Shown: positions 1 through 8,909 of the stretch, piece after piece
Layout of the letters: the number at the start of each line of letters is the position of its first letter
Position numbering within the stretch: the first letter of the stretch is position 1
Made by a program: the position numbers and the translations under genes
The notes under the pieces: model-generated
Database searches by the model: none
What the model was told of the DNA's origin: nothing
Seen by the model: the letters and a program-made list of their open reading frames with translations, nothing else
Source: Cryobacterium arcticum
Lineage (GTDB): Bacteria; Actinomycetota; Actinomycetes; Actinomycetales; Microbacteriaceae
Reading direction: 5' to 3'
Length of the DNA: 64,000 bases
Assembly (NCBI RefSeq): GCF_001679725.1
Contig: NZ_CP016282.1
Span: 3,968,001-4,032,000 of the forward strand

Positions 1-411
1 GACCCTGATCCAGTCACAGGTACCTACCCTGCCTACCGCCAGGCCTACTACGACGCGCGACAGGCTGCCAGCAAACAAGCGGCAGGCGCCCAAGAAGCCG
101 AAGCCCGCCAAGCCGCAAGCCTGACCGCGGTCGAGCTGTACGGGCTCGCACTACCCCAGCTTTTCGGCGAGGTCGAACTCGACCTTGCTCAGCACGGACT
201 CATCACGGACCTCGACCGCGCCCTCGACACGAGGACGTGGCATTACGTCCGTTCAGCCATCAACCGCCTGCTCGACTCCGACGAGTCGTCATGGCTCCAG
301 AAAGAGGTGATGGCCCTTGTCCGGAAGCGCAACATTCGAAGCGGGCTCGATCGGGTTCCGCATTCAAGCTCTGGGGACGGAAGTCTTCAAGAGGGACCTG
401 GACTCCGCTGA
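1..411 (+). CDS. Probable tail assembly chaperone, 3' part (5' end outside window)
   Basis: An open frame enters from the left edge and stops with TGA at 409-411. Its position directly before the tape measure gene is where siphoviruses encode the tail assembly chaperone, often made as two products by a ribosomal frameshift; the slippery site, if present, lies to the left of the window. The visible part is Ala/Gln/Glu-rich and then helical (around 'FGEVELDLAQHG' and 'WHYVRSAINRLL'). The last 32 codons overlap the start of the tape measure gene in another frame and look less protein-like. Function is inferred from position only. Confidence 0.5.
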   Translation, partial: DPDPVTGTYPAYRQAYYDARQAASKQAAGAQEAEARQAASLTAVELYGLALPQLFGEVELDLAQHGLITDLDRALDTRTWHYVRSAINRLLDSDESSWLQKEVMALVRKRNIRSGLDRVPHSSSGDGSLQEGPGLR

Positions 412-3190
412 GAAATCAGTAGCTCAGGTTGGCAAGACCGCGCAGGAGTCGGCCCAGAAGGTCGCACCCCTGAGCAAGGAGATCGACAAGACCTCCAAGT
501 CGTCGAAGGAGTCGAAAGCGCCAGTCGAGTCGGCGGCGCAGGCCACAAAGCGCCTGGCGGCTGAGGCAGCAGCAGCGGCAGCAAAGGTCAAGGCCGCAGC
601 CCAGGAGGTCGAACGCCTCAAGCGTGAATCGGACGACGCAGCGAAGACCCTCGGCACTGCAGCCCTCGGTGTCGGTGCAGCGTTTGCCGCCGTGGCAGCG
701 CTCACGGTCGGCACCTACGCCAAGTTCGACGAGGCCACCTCGAAGACGGCCGCCGCGACCATGGCGACCAAGGAGCAGCAGGACAAGCTCAAAGCATCCG
801 CCATCGAGCAGGGTGCCGCGTCGATCTACTCGGCGAAGGAAGCCGCAGACGCACAGACGGAACTCGCCAAGGCGGGAGTGTCGGTCAACGACATCCTCGG
901 CGGCGGCCTGAAGGGCTCTCTGGCCCTCGCGGCCGCGGGTGAACTCGCTGTAGCCCGGGCCGCTGAAATCGCCGCCACGACGCTCACAGTGTTCGGGCTC
1001 AAGGGTGACCAGGCCGGGCATGTTGCCGACCTCCTCGCCGCGGGCGCTGGCAAGGCTCAGGGTTCCGTCGAAGACCTATCACTCGGCCTCGGCTACGTGG
1101 GCGTCTCCTTCGCGCGGCTGAACATCCCCCTCGAAGATACCGTGGGCACGCTGGCACTGCTGGCCGCAAACGGTCTCCTCGGCGAGAAGGCCGGCACGGG
1201 CCTCCGCTCGGTCATCTCCTCGCTCACCTCCCCGGTCGCCAAGGGCGCCGAGGCCATGAAGACCTACGGCATCAACGTGTTCGACGCCCAGGGCAACTTC
1301 ATCGGCATGCAGGGTGCAGCCGAGCAGCTCAAACAGGGCCTCGGTGGGCTCGACGAGCAGACGCGCTCCGCAGCCCTCGGTGCCATCTTCGGCGCTGAGG
1401 CTGCCAGCGCTGCAGGCATCCTCTACAAGGCCGGTGCTTCCGGCGTGAAGACCTGGACCGACAACGTCAACGACCAGGGCTACGCCGCCGAGCAGGCCGC
1501 GAAGAAGACCGACAACCTGACGGGCGACCTCGAGCGACTCGGCGGGTCCTTCGACTCGATCCTCATCAAGACCGGCGGGCAGGCCAACGGTGTACTGCGC
1601 GACATGGTGCAGATCATCACCGGCCTCACCGACTGGTACGGCTCCCTCGATGAGAGCGCACAGGGTACGGCTCTCGCGATCGGCGTGGGCACGGCTGCTG
1701 TGCTGCTCTTCGGTGGCACGGCGCTGCTCGCTGTGCCGAAGATCGTCGAGTTCCGCACGGCCATCGGCGCGCTCAACACCACCATGAAGGGGACCGCGGC
1801 GGCCGCGGGCCTCATCGGTGTCGCGATCACCGCCGCAGTGCTCGTCCTCGGTGCGTTCGGCGCCCAGCAGGCCGACGCTGCCGCACGGATGCAGACCCTT
1901 ACCGACTCGCTCGACGAGAACACCGGCGCGTTCACGAAGAACACCCGTGAGGCCGTCATCTCTAACCTGGAAAAGACGGGCGCCGCGAAGACCGCGAAGC
2001 TCCTCGGCATCAGCCTCGGCACCCTGACCGACGCCGCACTCGGCGAAGGAAAGGCCGTCAAGGAGGTCTCGGGCATCCTTGCCCAGCACCGTGCGGAAGC
2101 TGAGAAGAGTGGCATCCAGAGCGGCCAGCTCAGCAACTCGTTCAACAGCGTCGAAGCGGTCATCGCCAGCACCTCGGGCGAGCTCGCGGACGCACGGGTG
2201 AAGTGGCAGGAGCACAAGGAAGCCATGGCCGGGTCCACCGGTGAGGCTGACAAGGCGACTCCCGCCTACGTGGCCGTTGAGGATGCCGTCGATGGTGTCG
2301 TGTCGTCGATCACTGACCTCGCGAAGGAACTCGACGCGCTCAACGGGCAGCACCTCGACGCACGAGAGGCCGCCCGGGCGCTTGAGGAGGCCTACGACAG
2401 CTTCGATCAGTCGCTCATCGACAACGGCCAGACCCTCGACACCACCACCGAGGCAGGCCGGGCCAACGAGTCCGCGCTCGACGATATCGCCCAGGCAGCG
2501 CTCGACGCCGGCCAGGCAATCGTCGACTCGGGCGGCAGCTACTCCGACTACAAGGCATCGCTCGACGGAAGCCGTCAAGCGCTGCTCGACCGGATCGGCG
2601 ACCTGGGCATCAGCGGTCAGGCTGCCCAGGATCTCGCGGACAAGATCCTCAAGATTCCGTCCGAGACGGAGTGGGCTGCGTACATCAATACGCAGGACGC
2701 CGAGGCGAAGCTCGCTGCTCTGCGCTCTGCCGCATGGTCGGTCCGGGACGCACTCAGCCCCGGTCGCGCGAGCGGCACGGCAGGCAATGGGCTCGGCGTG
2801 CTCGCGAAGGCGGACGGCGGGAAGGTCAACTTCTACGCCAACGGCGGCCGTGAGAACCACGTCGCACAGTTCGCCCGCGCGGGCACGATGCGCGTCTGGG
2901 CGGAACCGGAGACGGGTGGGGAGTGGTACATCCCCGCGGCTGCTGAGAAGCGCGGACGGTCCACTCAGATCCTCGCTCAGGCGGCGTCTGAGTTCGGCTA
3001 CCAGCTTGTCCCCAGCGGCGCCCAGTCGTTCGCAGGTGGCGGTCGTGCAGGCTCCACCGCGGCTGTCCCAATGGGCGGCGTGACCTGGGCCGGCGACGTC
3101 AACATCAACGGTGCTAGCGGTGACCTTGCCCGGATCGGCGCGCTCGTGCGTGACGAAGTTCAAGCAGTTCTAAGGGGCGCAAATGGCTGA
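317..3190 (+). CDS. Tail tape measure protein
   Basis: This 957-residue protein sets tail length and is ejected with the DNA. It begins with a lysine- and alanine-rich coiled-coil stretch (about 30-110). Hydrophobic segments lie near 112-135, 450-475 and 497-517. The region around 135-380 has the look of the TP901-type phage tail tape measure core (runs such as 'AKAGVSVNDILGG', 'GLGYVGVSFARLNIPLEDT', 'LLAANGLLGEKAGTGLRS'). The start is TTG: an in-frame TGA sits at 308-310 and a good ribosome site (GAGGTGA, 304-310) is correctly spaced. The gene overlaps the upstream frame by 95 bases and the next gene by 8. At the usual 1.5 angstrom per residue the tail would be about 140 nm. Confidence 0.94.
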   Translation: MSGSATFEAGSIGFRIQALGTEVFKRDLDSAEKSVAQVGKTAQESAQKVAPLSKEIDKTSKSSKESKAPVESAAQATKRLAAEAAAAAAKVKAAAQEVERLKRESDDAAKTLGTAALGVGAAFAAVAALTVGTYAKFDEATSKTAAATMATKEQQDKLKASAIEQGAASIYSAKEAADAQTELAKAGVSVNDILGGGLKGSLALAAAGELAVARAAEIAATTLTVFGLKGDQAGHVADLLAAGAGKAQGSVEDLSLGLGYVGVSFARLNIPLEDTVGTLALLAANGLLGEKAGTGLRSVISSLTSPVAKGAEAMKTYGINVFDAQGNFIGMQGAAEQLKQGLGGLDEQTRSAALGAIFGAEAASAAGILYKAGASGVKTWTDNVNDQGYAAEQAAKKTDNLTGDLERLGGSFDSILIKTGGQANGVLRDMVQIITGLTDWYGSLDESAQGTALAIGVGTAAVLLFGGTALLAVPKIVEFRTAIGALNTTMKGTAAAAGLIGVAITAAVLVLGAFGAQQADAAARMQTLTDSLDENTGAFTKNTREAVISNLEKTGAAKTAKLLGISLGTLTDAALGEGKAVKEVSGILAQHRAEAEKSGIQSGQLSNSFNSVEAVIASTSGELADARVKWQEHKEAMAGSTGEADKATPAYVAVEDAVDGVVSSITDLAKELDALNGQHLDAREAARALEEAYDSFDQSLIDNGQTLDTTTEAGRANESALDDIAQAALDAGQAIVDSGGSYSDYKASLDGSRQALLDRIGDLGISGQAAQDLADKILKIPSETEWAAYINTQDAEAKLAALRSAAWSVRDALSPGRASGTAGNGLGVLAKADGGKVNFYANGGRENHVAQFARAGTMRVWAEPETGGEWYIPAAAEKRGRSTQILAQAASEFGYQLVPSGAQSFAGGGRAGSTAAVPMGGVTWAGDVNINGASGDLARIGALVRDEVQAVLRGANG

Positions 3191-3962
3191 TCCACTCGAG
3201 GGCCTAGACGTCACGTACGGCCCGCTGCGCATGTTCGGCGGCGGGGATGCGAACGCGTACGGCTGGCACATCACCGAGATGAGCGACTGGACAGACGGCG
3301 TGGACCTCGAGGTCGAAGAGATCAAGATCCCCGGAGCTTCCGGGTACTACGACCTCGAGGGCACCCTGTCATCCCGTTCCCCGGTCATCCGCGGGTACGC
3401 CCTGGCGAAGAACCTCGGCGACCTGGGTCAGATGCGGGATGCGCTGCGCAGTGTGCAGGGCAAGCCGTTGCAGCCTCTCGTGGTCAAGCAGTTCGGTGAT
3501 AGCCGGTTCGCGCCGGCGAAGGTCACCACGGCACCGAAGTTCACCCCGCAAGGGGAGTTCCCGGAGGCGACGTTCTCGCTGCTGCTGTACTGCCCGAAGG
3601 GTGAGCAGTTCGGCGGGCTCAACGGCGACACCGTGGCGACCGGCGCCACGCTCACCGCCATCAATCGCGGGAACCATGAGGGCTCGGTAGTCCTCGTCAT
3701 CGCGGGGAACATGCCCAGCGGCTACCGCATCAACGGCCCGGACGGCAAGGCGATCATCGTCAGCCGTGCAGTCAGCGGTGACCAGCCGCACACCATCGAC
3801 CTCGGCGCCCGCCTCCTCCGCATCAACGGGGAGGTGCTCTTCAACGGTGTCGACCGCTTCGACCAGTGGGCCATCCCTGGCGGGTGGAAAGCCGAGATGA
3901 CCTGTGTGCCGGTCAGCGGTTCGGGCACGTTCGGCTACTCCGGGAGGGACACCTACGCATGA
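3183..3962 (+). CDS. Distal tail protein (Dit-like)
   Basis: A 259-residue protein directly after the tape measure, where siphoviruses encode the distal tail protein that forms the hub between tail tube and baseplate. The N-terminal half has the beta-rich pattern of phage tail family proteins ('IKIPGASGYYDLEGTL', 'SPVIRGYALAKNLGDLG'), and the middle ('EGEFPEATFSLLLYCP'-like) resembles the Dit/Siphovirus tail component fold. It overlaps the tape measure by 8 bases and the next gene by ATGA, so the three are probably translationally coupled. The assignment rests on position plus weak family resemblance. Confidence 0.78.
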   Translation: MADPLEGLDVTYGPLRMFGGGDANAYGWHITEMSDWTDGVDLEVEEIKIPGASGYYDLEGTLSSRSPVIRGYALAKNLGDLGQMRDALRSVQGKPLQPLVVKQFGDSRFAPAKVTTAPKFTPQGEFPEATFSLLLYCPKGEQFGGLNGDTVATGATLTAINRGNHEGSVVLVIAGNMPSGYRINGPDGKAIIVSRAVSGDQPHTIDLGARLLRINGEVLFNGVDRFDQWAIPGGWKAEMTCVPVSGSGTFGYSGRDTYA

Positions 3963-5110
3963 CGTTCACCCACGAGTTCGTCAACACCGCGACCGGTCAG
4001 CCCATCGTGTCCGTCTACCAGCCCTCAGCATCGGGTTGGGGGCGGGCGCTGGGAATCGCGGCCGGTCAGAAGACCACCGTGTTCCAACTGGGCGACTCGA
4101 ACTCGCCCGGCTACGACTGGCGCTCAACGTGCAAGCCGTGGGACGTGTCGATCGTCACCTCCTGGAACGGTGTCCCGATCTACTGGGGCATCATCATCGG
4201 CGCCAAGTACAACCGCACACGGAAGGAGTGGACGGTCCGACACGTGGACTTCCGCGCCATCCTGGCCCGCCGGTATACGTTCGGCACCAACGGCTACTCG
4301 GGCGACACCGTGGACAACATCCTCGACCTGACCAACCGGTCGCTGCGGTCGATGATTCCCTGGATCGTCTGGTCTGGTACGCAAGGGGCATCATCCAACT
4401 ACGGGCTGCCCATCCGCGCCGAGACCGGCCTGGCGCTGAATAGCACCGCCGGGGACCAGTCGGGCCCGTTCACCCGCAAGTTCAACGACTGGAACTTCAC
4501 CACCGTCGAGGACGCGCTGCAGGAAGTCCAGACGATGCCCAACGGCCCCGACGTGGACCTGGAGCCCAAGCAGGACCCGGACGGGGGCTGGTTCTACATC
4601 AACCTGCGCGTCGGTAACCCGAGGCTAGCCGGCAACACGTGGTGGTTCGACCTCGACTCCGACACCCCCGCGGTGAAGGACGTGAACCTCGACATCGATG
4701 GCGTGAAGATGCGCAACGTGTCGTTCGCCATCGGCATCGGCAGCGAGATGCTGCTGCCGGTCAAGACGGCGCGCACGGTCACCGCGAGCGTCGCCCTTGA
4801 GGGGCAGGAGCAGTACAAGGGCAAGGAGGACGGCACGGAGGCGCTGCAGTCTCACGCTGACGCCGACCTCGCAACGTACACCGACGCGACCGAACAGTGG
4901 ACGGCGACGATGCTCACAGGCGGACTGCGCGACTCGCAGGGCGTCATCGCCCCGAACGTCAACGCGTTCCGCATGGGCGACATCCTCATGCTCCACTCCG
5001 CCGGAGACCCGCTGATGGCTGACGGGTGGTCGCGCCACGAGCTCGTCACACTCGATGGCGACGTGGGCGACACATTTACCCCTGGATTCCAACTGATCGG
5101 CGGCGCCTGA
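3959..5110 (+). CDS. Minor tail protein / tail hub (Gp37-like)
   Basis: A 383-residue protein starting at an ATG that overlaps the previous stop as ATGA; an upstream extension of the frame exists but lies inside the previous gene and is not protein-like. The sequence is rich in Trp, Asp and beta-strand patterns ('DWRSTCKPWDVSIVTSWNG', 'YWGIIIGAKYNRTRKEWTV'), typical of actinophage minor tail or hub proteins of the Gp37-like group encoded after Dit. No enzyme motif is visible. It is probably part of the baseplate. The next gene starts within its stop codon (TGATG). Confidence 0.7.
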   Translation: MTFTHEFVNTATGQPIVSVYQPSASGWGRALGIAAGQKTTVFQLGDSNSPGYDWRSTCKPWDVSIVTSWNGVPIYWGIIIGAKYNRTRKEWTVRHVDFRAILARRYTFGTNGYSGDTVDNILDLTNRSLRSMIPWIVWSGTQGASSNYGLPIRAETGLALNSTAGDQSGPFTRKFNDWNFTTVEDALQEVQTMPNGPDVDLEPKQDPDGGWFYINLRVGNPRLAGNTWWFDLDSDTPAVKDVNLDIDGVKMRNVSFAIGIGSEMLLPVKTARTVTASVALEGQEQYKGKEDGTEALQSHADADLATYTDATEQWTATMLTGGLRDSQGVIAPNVNAFRMGDILMLHSAGDPLMADGWSRHELVTLDGDVGDTFTPGFQLIGGA

Positions 5111-5844
5111 TGCAGCGAGACATTCTGGGCCGCAACGCAGAGAAGGATCAGGCCGTCAAGACCCGCAACCTGGGCACGACGCCGACTCTCCGGAGCACGT
5201 CCGTCACGGACGGGCACACGGAGTTCAACGGCAACGAGTCACTGCTGGTCAAGGGCTCGCAGAAGGTGTCGGGCTGGCTGATCGTCACCGGCACGCTCAA
5301 GGTGGTCGGCGCGTTCCTGCTCGAGGGTGCTACGACGATGACGGGCAACCTGATCTCGTCGGGCACGGCACTCTTCACTGGGGCATTCACCTCGCGCGGC
5401 ACCACGCGGTTCGAGGGGGACACGACTCAGCAAGGGCCGCTCCATGTGGTCGGCGCGTCCGACTTCACCGGCGATGTTGACATGGCTGGTCTGCTCAAGA
5501 TCCTTGGCAATGTCCTCCTAACCGGAGACGTAGTTGTTGGCCCAGGGGGAGAGATCACGATAGCCGGCTCGGCACCGATCACACTCGGTGTCGGCCCGAA
5601 CGGGCTCCCCGCTCTGTACTTCGGCAGCGGAGCCTCACTAGAGGGCACATCTACCGGCGCGCGGATGGTGAGCAGTGGGTCGCCATATGTGGAGGCCAGC
5701 ACCAACAGCGCGCAGTTAGTTTCGGGTTCACGGGCGGTGCGGGTTACGGACGGCGCGACGTTTGCTAGTGGGCTGACGGAGAGCGCCAACGCCGCGAACG
5801 TCTACATCGATTCGGCCGGGCGGCTGTTCAAGGCAACAGGCTAG
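5110..5844 (+). CDS. Repeat-rich tail protein, probable beta-helix
   Basis: This 244-residue protein starts at ATG 5110, overlapping the preceding TGA. Residues about 35-155 consist of short repeating strands with hydrophobic residues every five or six positions and recurring G-T/G-D turns (for example 'VTGTLKVVGAFLLEGATTMTG', 'LLKILGNVLLTGDVVVGPGG'). This is the pattern of left-handed or bactofilin-like beta-helices. The C-terminal 90 residues are Ser/Thr/Ala-rich. In actinophages such proteins follow the hub gene and are called minor tail proteins. I infer a rigid spike or spacer. The TAG stop lies in a CTAG that also supplies the stop codon of the convergent lipoprotein gene. Confidence 0.62.
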   Translation: MQRDILGRNAEKDQAVKTRNLGTTPTLRSTSVTDGHTEFNGNESLLVKGSQKVSGWLIVTGTLKVVGAFLLEGATTMTGNLISSGTALFTGAFTSRGTTRFEGDTTQQGPLHVVGASDFTGDVDMAGLLKILGNVLLTGDVVVGPGGEITIAGSAPITLGVGPNGLPALYFGSGASLEGTSTGARMVSSGSPYVEASTNSAQLVSGSRAVRVTDGATFASGLTESANAANVYIDSAGRLFKATG

Positions 5845-6272
5845 TTGGCGGTCTGATCAAACTCGACGCACAAGGTTTCGCTGGCGATCCCGGCTAGTGA
5901 TCGGTCGGTCCAGCCCGGGTTTTGTTCGCCTGGAACGTCACCCTGGATTACGTCGACGCTATCGATGGCCGTTCCATTTGTCATCTGAGCACACGCCAGA
6001 TGCCCCGCCGCAAGCAGTTCCGGGTCAGTAGCGCCCAGCAGGTCGGCCACTGACCCGTTGTGCATGGAGCGCAGGAACCGCGCCTCGCCATCTTCGGCCT
6101 CCCCGGATTCGGCGACAGGCGTGGCAGATTCCGTGGGCGCAGTGATCGCCGCCACCTCGGGCGCCTCGCTCCGCGCGACATCCGCACCCGCACCCGCACC
6201 CGCAGCGCTGCACCCGCTCAACGCGAGCACTGCAACCGCTGCGAATCCTGCGAGCTTCCCGATCTTGAACAT
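5841..6272 (-). CDS. DUF732-like lipoprotein, probable prophage moron
   Basis: A 143-residue lipoprotein with an N-terminal lipid signal ending in the lipobox LSGC (Cys at about residue 21), an Ala/Glu/Thr linker, then a small helical domain with two conserved-looking cysteines ('GHLACAQMTNG' and 'ETLCVEF'). That spacing resembles the DUF732 family of actinobacterial and actinophage proteins. It is the only reverse-strand gene in the prophage segment and has its own promoter-like sequence, the hallmark of a moron expressed in the lysogen. Surface lipoproteins of prophages can block superinfection; that role is inferred here. It converges on the upstream tail gene with a 4-base overlap (CTAG). 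Confidence 0.8.
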   Translation of the reverse strand: MFKIGKLAGFAAVAVLALSGCSAAGAGAGADVARSEAPEVAAITAPTESATPVAESGEAEDGEARFLRSMHNGSVADLLGATDPELLAAGHLACAQMTNGTAIDSVDVIQGDVPGEQNPGWTDRSLAGIASETLCVEFDQTAN

Positions 6273-6280
6273 GGCCGAAG

Positions 6281-6309
6281 CCTATACCACACGCACACTT
6301 TACGATCAC
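6281..6309 (-). promoter_or_regulatory. Probable promoter of the lipoprotein, leaderless
   Basis: Reading the reverse strand, TATAGG (6286-6281) is preceded by TGG, an extended -10 arrangement. The ATG follows only 8 bases later and no ribosome site is present, so the transcript would begin at or next to the start codon. The -35 region (about 6309-6304, GTGATC) is weak. Confidence 0.42.
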
Positions 6310-6324
6310 CCCCTTGGAGGGCAC

Positions 6325-8034
6325 ATGGCTACCGCCACATACACAGGCACCCTGGCTGATGCCGGGTTGAACCCGATCACCGCCAGTGCCCCGCAGCTGA
6401 CGTTTCGCCTTGAGAACGAGGCGACGAGCGGTCGCTATCTCGTTGTACGAAAGCCTGTCCCCGCCACGATCCTCTACGACGGCACGTTCTTCGTCGCATT
6501 GCAGCCCTCGGACGAGCTTTTGGGCGAAGGCAACGGCCGGTACATCGCCCGAGCCGAGTGGCTGGACCCCATCCAGGGCTACAGCAGCATGGACCTCTTC
6601 ACCTTCTTCGCCCGCGCTGGCGGCGGCGAGATCGCGGGCATGCGAGATGACCTCGCCACATGGAACCCCGCCCAGGTCTTCTGGCAGGGATCAGAGCCGT
6701 CTCCCTGGCCCGTGGGCTGGGTCTGGGTGAACACAACGACCGGAGATGCGAAGAGGATGAACATGAACAACCAGATCGAATACCTCGGCAACATCGTCGG
6801 CCCTGAGGGCCCCGAGGGGCCTGGAGGCCCGCGGGGACTCGACGGAGTGAACGCCGTAGCGAACGATACCGCTGCGGCAGGCTACGTGGAGAATCCCACC
6901 TCGGATACCCGGGGTGCTCTCGACGAACTCTTCGCGAAGCCGGCTATCCCCGCGAACGTTCTCGCTCTCACCCGTGACGGTACGCACAACCAGAACGCCG
7001 CGACAGTCCTCCAGCCCTGGTATGCAGCTTTGGCGAACCGGGACAACACCACGGCGAAGGTGGCAGTGATCGGTGACTCCATCGTTGAGGGCTACGGCGC
7101 AACTGCCATCGAGAAGCGGTGGGTGACGAAGCTCGCCGCGAACCTGCGTAACAAGTTCCCCGTGGCCGGGTCCCCTGGTGGGCGCGGTTACATCGGCGCG
7201 AAGTACACGGGCGACTTTGCCTCGTTCACATGGCCCTGCACACTCAGCGCCGGGGTGACGGTGGGGTCGACGGACTACGGGCTGAAGCGCAGTGTGGTTG
7301 ACATTGCCGGCGGCAAGACGGCCACCTTCGCGCTCAAGGGTAGCTACGCGTGGATCATGTACCCGACCGCCCCGACGTTCACCTCGTTCACCTACTCGCT
7401 TGACGGCGGCGCGGCGGTCACCGTCAGTCAGACCTCCGCTACGGCGAAGGATGGCGTGGTGACGGGCATCTCGCTGGGTTCGTCCGGTGCGCATACCCTC
7501 GTACTCACGGGCGGCACCTCATCGTTCATCGACGGCGTGATCGAGTGCGACGGCGATCAGGCCACGGGCATCACGGTGCACGACGGCGGCCACTCCGGAT
7601 GGCGCTCCGACCAGTGGGCGGCAGGCTCGGCCAACACGGTTTCGAACTGGCCCGCCGCGTATAAGACGGTTGAGCCGCAAGTGTTCATCCTCGCGCTCGG
7701 CGTGAACGATCAGGCGCAGGACAAGACGGCAGCTGAGTACAAGGCGGCGATGACCAACCTGCTAACCATTGTCCGCTCGTTCGCATCCTGGCAGCCGATT
7801 GTACTCATGCCGTACGGGGCGTCGGGCGATCGGACGGCCTCATGGCAGGGGTTCGTGACTGCGATGTACGAGCTCGCGGCCACGGACGGAAACACGCTGG
7901 TCGCTGACATGACCCTGCGCGTGCACGCAAAGGACGGCGATACGACCGACGTCTGGTTCGACGGCAACCACCCGAACAACAAGGGCCACGCGATGTACGC
8001 CGACTTCATGGCGAACTTCCTCAGCCCGTCGTAA
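6325..8034 (+). CDS. Tail/fibre protein with collagen-like linker and SGNH hydrolase domain
   Basis: A 569-residue protein; ATG 6325 is chosen because GGAGG (6316-6320) is well spaced and the upstream frame runs antisense through the lipoprotein. Residues 1-155 are a beta-rich, tail-associated domain. Residues about 159-174 are a short collagen-like Gly-Pro tract. The C-terminal part is an SGNH/GDSL esterase: block I G250-D251-S252, block III G459-V-N461-D, and block V D546-x-x-H549, giving a complete Ser/Asp/His triad with the Asn. Such domains deacetylate or de-esterify surface polysaccharides. The likely role is receptor binding and trimming of cell-wall glycan during adsorption. Confidence 0.86.
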   Translation: MATATYTGTLADAGLNPITASAPQLTFRLENEATSGRYLVVRKPVPATILYDGTFFVALQPSDELLGEGNGRYIARAEWLDPIQGYSSMDLFTFFARAGGGEIAGMRDDLATWNPAQVFWQGSEPSPWPVGWVWVNTTTGDAKRMNMNNQIEYLGNIVGPEGPEGPGGPRGLDGVNAVANDTAAAGYVENPTSDTRGALDELFAKPAIPANVLALTRDGTHNQNAATVLQPWYAALANRDNTTAKVAVIGDSIVEGYGATAIEKRWVTKLAANLRNKFPVAGSPGGRGYIGAKYTGDFASFTWPCTLSAGVTVGSTDYGLKRSVVDIAGGKTATFALKGSYAWIMYPTAPTFTSFTYSLDGGAAVTVSQTSATAKDGVVTGISLGSSGAHTLVLTGGTSSFIDGVIECDGDQATGITVHDGGHSGWRSDQWAAGSANTVSNWPAAYKTVEPQVFILALGVNDQAQDKTAAEYKAAMTNLLTIVRSFASWQPIVLMPYGASGDRTASWQGFVTAMYELAATDGNTLVADMTLRVHAKDGDTTDVWFDGNHPNNKGHAMYADFMANFLSPS

Positions 8035-8044
8035 CCCACATCTG

Positions 8045-8070
8045 AACGGGAGTCCTTCGGGGCTCCCGTT
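8045..8070 (+). terminator. Hairpin between tail and lysis genes
   Basis: An 8-bp perfect stem (8045-8052 with 8063-8070) encloses a 10-base loop, followed by CCCCATT rather than a T tract. It probably gives partial termination between the tail genes and the endolysin. Confidence 0.55.
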
Positions 8071-8088
8071 CCCCATTGAAGGAGAGAC

Positions 8089-8829
8089 ATGCCCACCATG
8101 CAAGAGTTCTACGCTCCTGCCCACCGCGGGGGCGCGTTCGGCATCCTGCCCAACTCGAAGTACTACGGACCCACCGGGCACCGCGGCTTCGACGTCAACG
8201 GTTGGCCGGCCGGTACACAGATCCCGGCGTTCCGCGCTGGTGTCGTCGTCCGCAACGAGTGGCAGGGGGCGCTCGGCTGGGTGCTCGTGACCTACGCCCG
8301 CGGCGAGTGGTTCGGCTACTCGCACATGAAGTCCCAATCGCCCCTCGGCATCGGCGCGGATGTGGCCCTGGGCGATCCGGTCGGTCCGCTCGGCAACACG
8401 GGCACCCTGTCAGACGGCGCCCACGTGCACCTCACCGTTTCCAACGCGAGCAGCATGCCGTGGATGGGAACGACCAAGGACCCCTGGCCCTACATCAGCG
8501 CCGCGCTCGGAGCCTCCGTGGCCTCGGCCACCAGCAACGCCACCGCACTACCCACGCCGGTCAACCCGGCACGACGACGAGGAGTCGAGATGGATGTCAA
8601 GTATTACCGCCGCTGGGATGGAAAGATCGGCCGCTTCGGCGCCGGCGTCCGGCTGTTCGGCTCGCGCGAGGACTACACCCTCCACCGCGAGTCCGTGCAG
8701 GCCTACGCCAAGCTCTACCCCAACCTCAGCGTGGTGATTCCGCCAAACGAGGGCAACCCTGCGAACTTCGTCACCCTCGACAAGGCGCACTGGGACATCG
8801 AGGTAGCCCTGGCGGGGGGCGAGTTCTAG
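8089..8829 (+). CDS. Endolysin, M23 metallopeptidase
   Basis: A 246-residue lysin that cuts peptide cross-links of peptidoglycan. The M23 zinc site is complete: H31-x3-D35 ('HRGFDVN'), H79 ('YSHMKS') and H112-x-H114 ('GAHVHLTV'). Residues 1-150 form the peptidase. A Pro-rich linker (about 150-163) leads to a C-terminal module of about 80 residues ('YYRRWDGKIG...') that is probably the wall-binding domain. ATG 8089 has a strong ribosome site (GAAGGAGAGAC). The gene lies between two hairpins, consistent with a separately controlled lysis unit. No signal peptide is visible, so release should depend on a holin. Confidence 0.9.
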   Translation: MPTMQEFYAPAHRGGAFGILPNSKYYGPTGHRGFDVNGWPAGTQIPAFRAGVVVRNEWQGALGWVLVTYARGEWFGYSHMKSQSPLGIGADVALGDPVGPLGNTGTLSDGAHVHLTVSNASSMPWMGTTKDPWPYISAALGASVASATSNATALPTPVNPARRRGVEMDVKYYRRWDGKIGRFGAGVRLFGSREDYTLHRESVQAYAKLYPNLSVVIPPNEGNPANFVTLDKAHWDIEVALAGGEF

Positions 8830-8841
8830 AACCTGCAAGCA

Positions 8842-8874
8842 CCCCCGGCTGATCTCCAAAGGACCGGCCGGGGG
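8842..8874 (+). terminator. Hairpin after endolysin
   Basis: An 8-bp stem CCCCCGGC/GCCGGGGG (8842-8849 with 8867-8874) has a 17-base loop and is followed by CTCCCC. It separates the endolysin from the membrane-protein genes. Confidence 0.55.
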
Positions 8875-8909
8875 CTCCCCCTCCATGCATTGACACGAAG
8901 GGAGTAGCC

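Noticed and set aside
1079..3163. 694-codon frame antisense to the tape measure gene
   Set aside because: Composition is that of an antisense shadow. The forward frame has clear tape-measure features.
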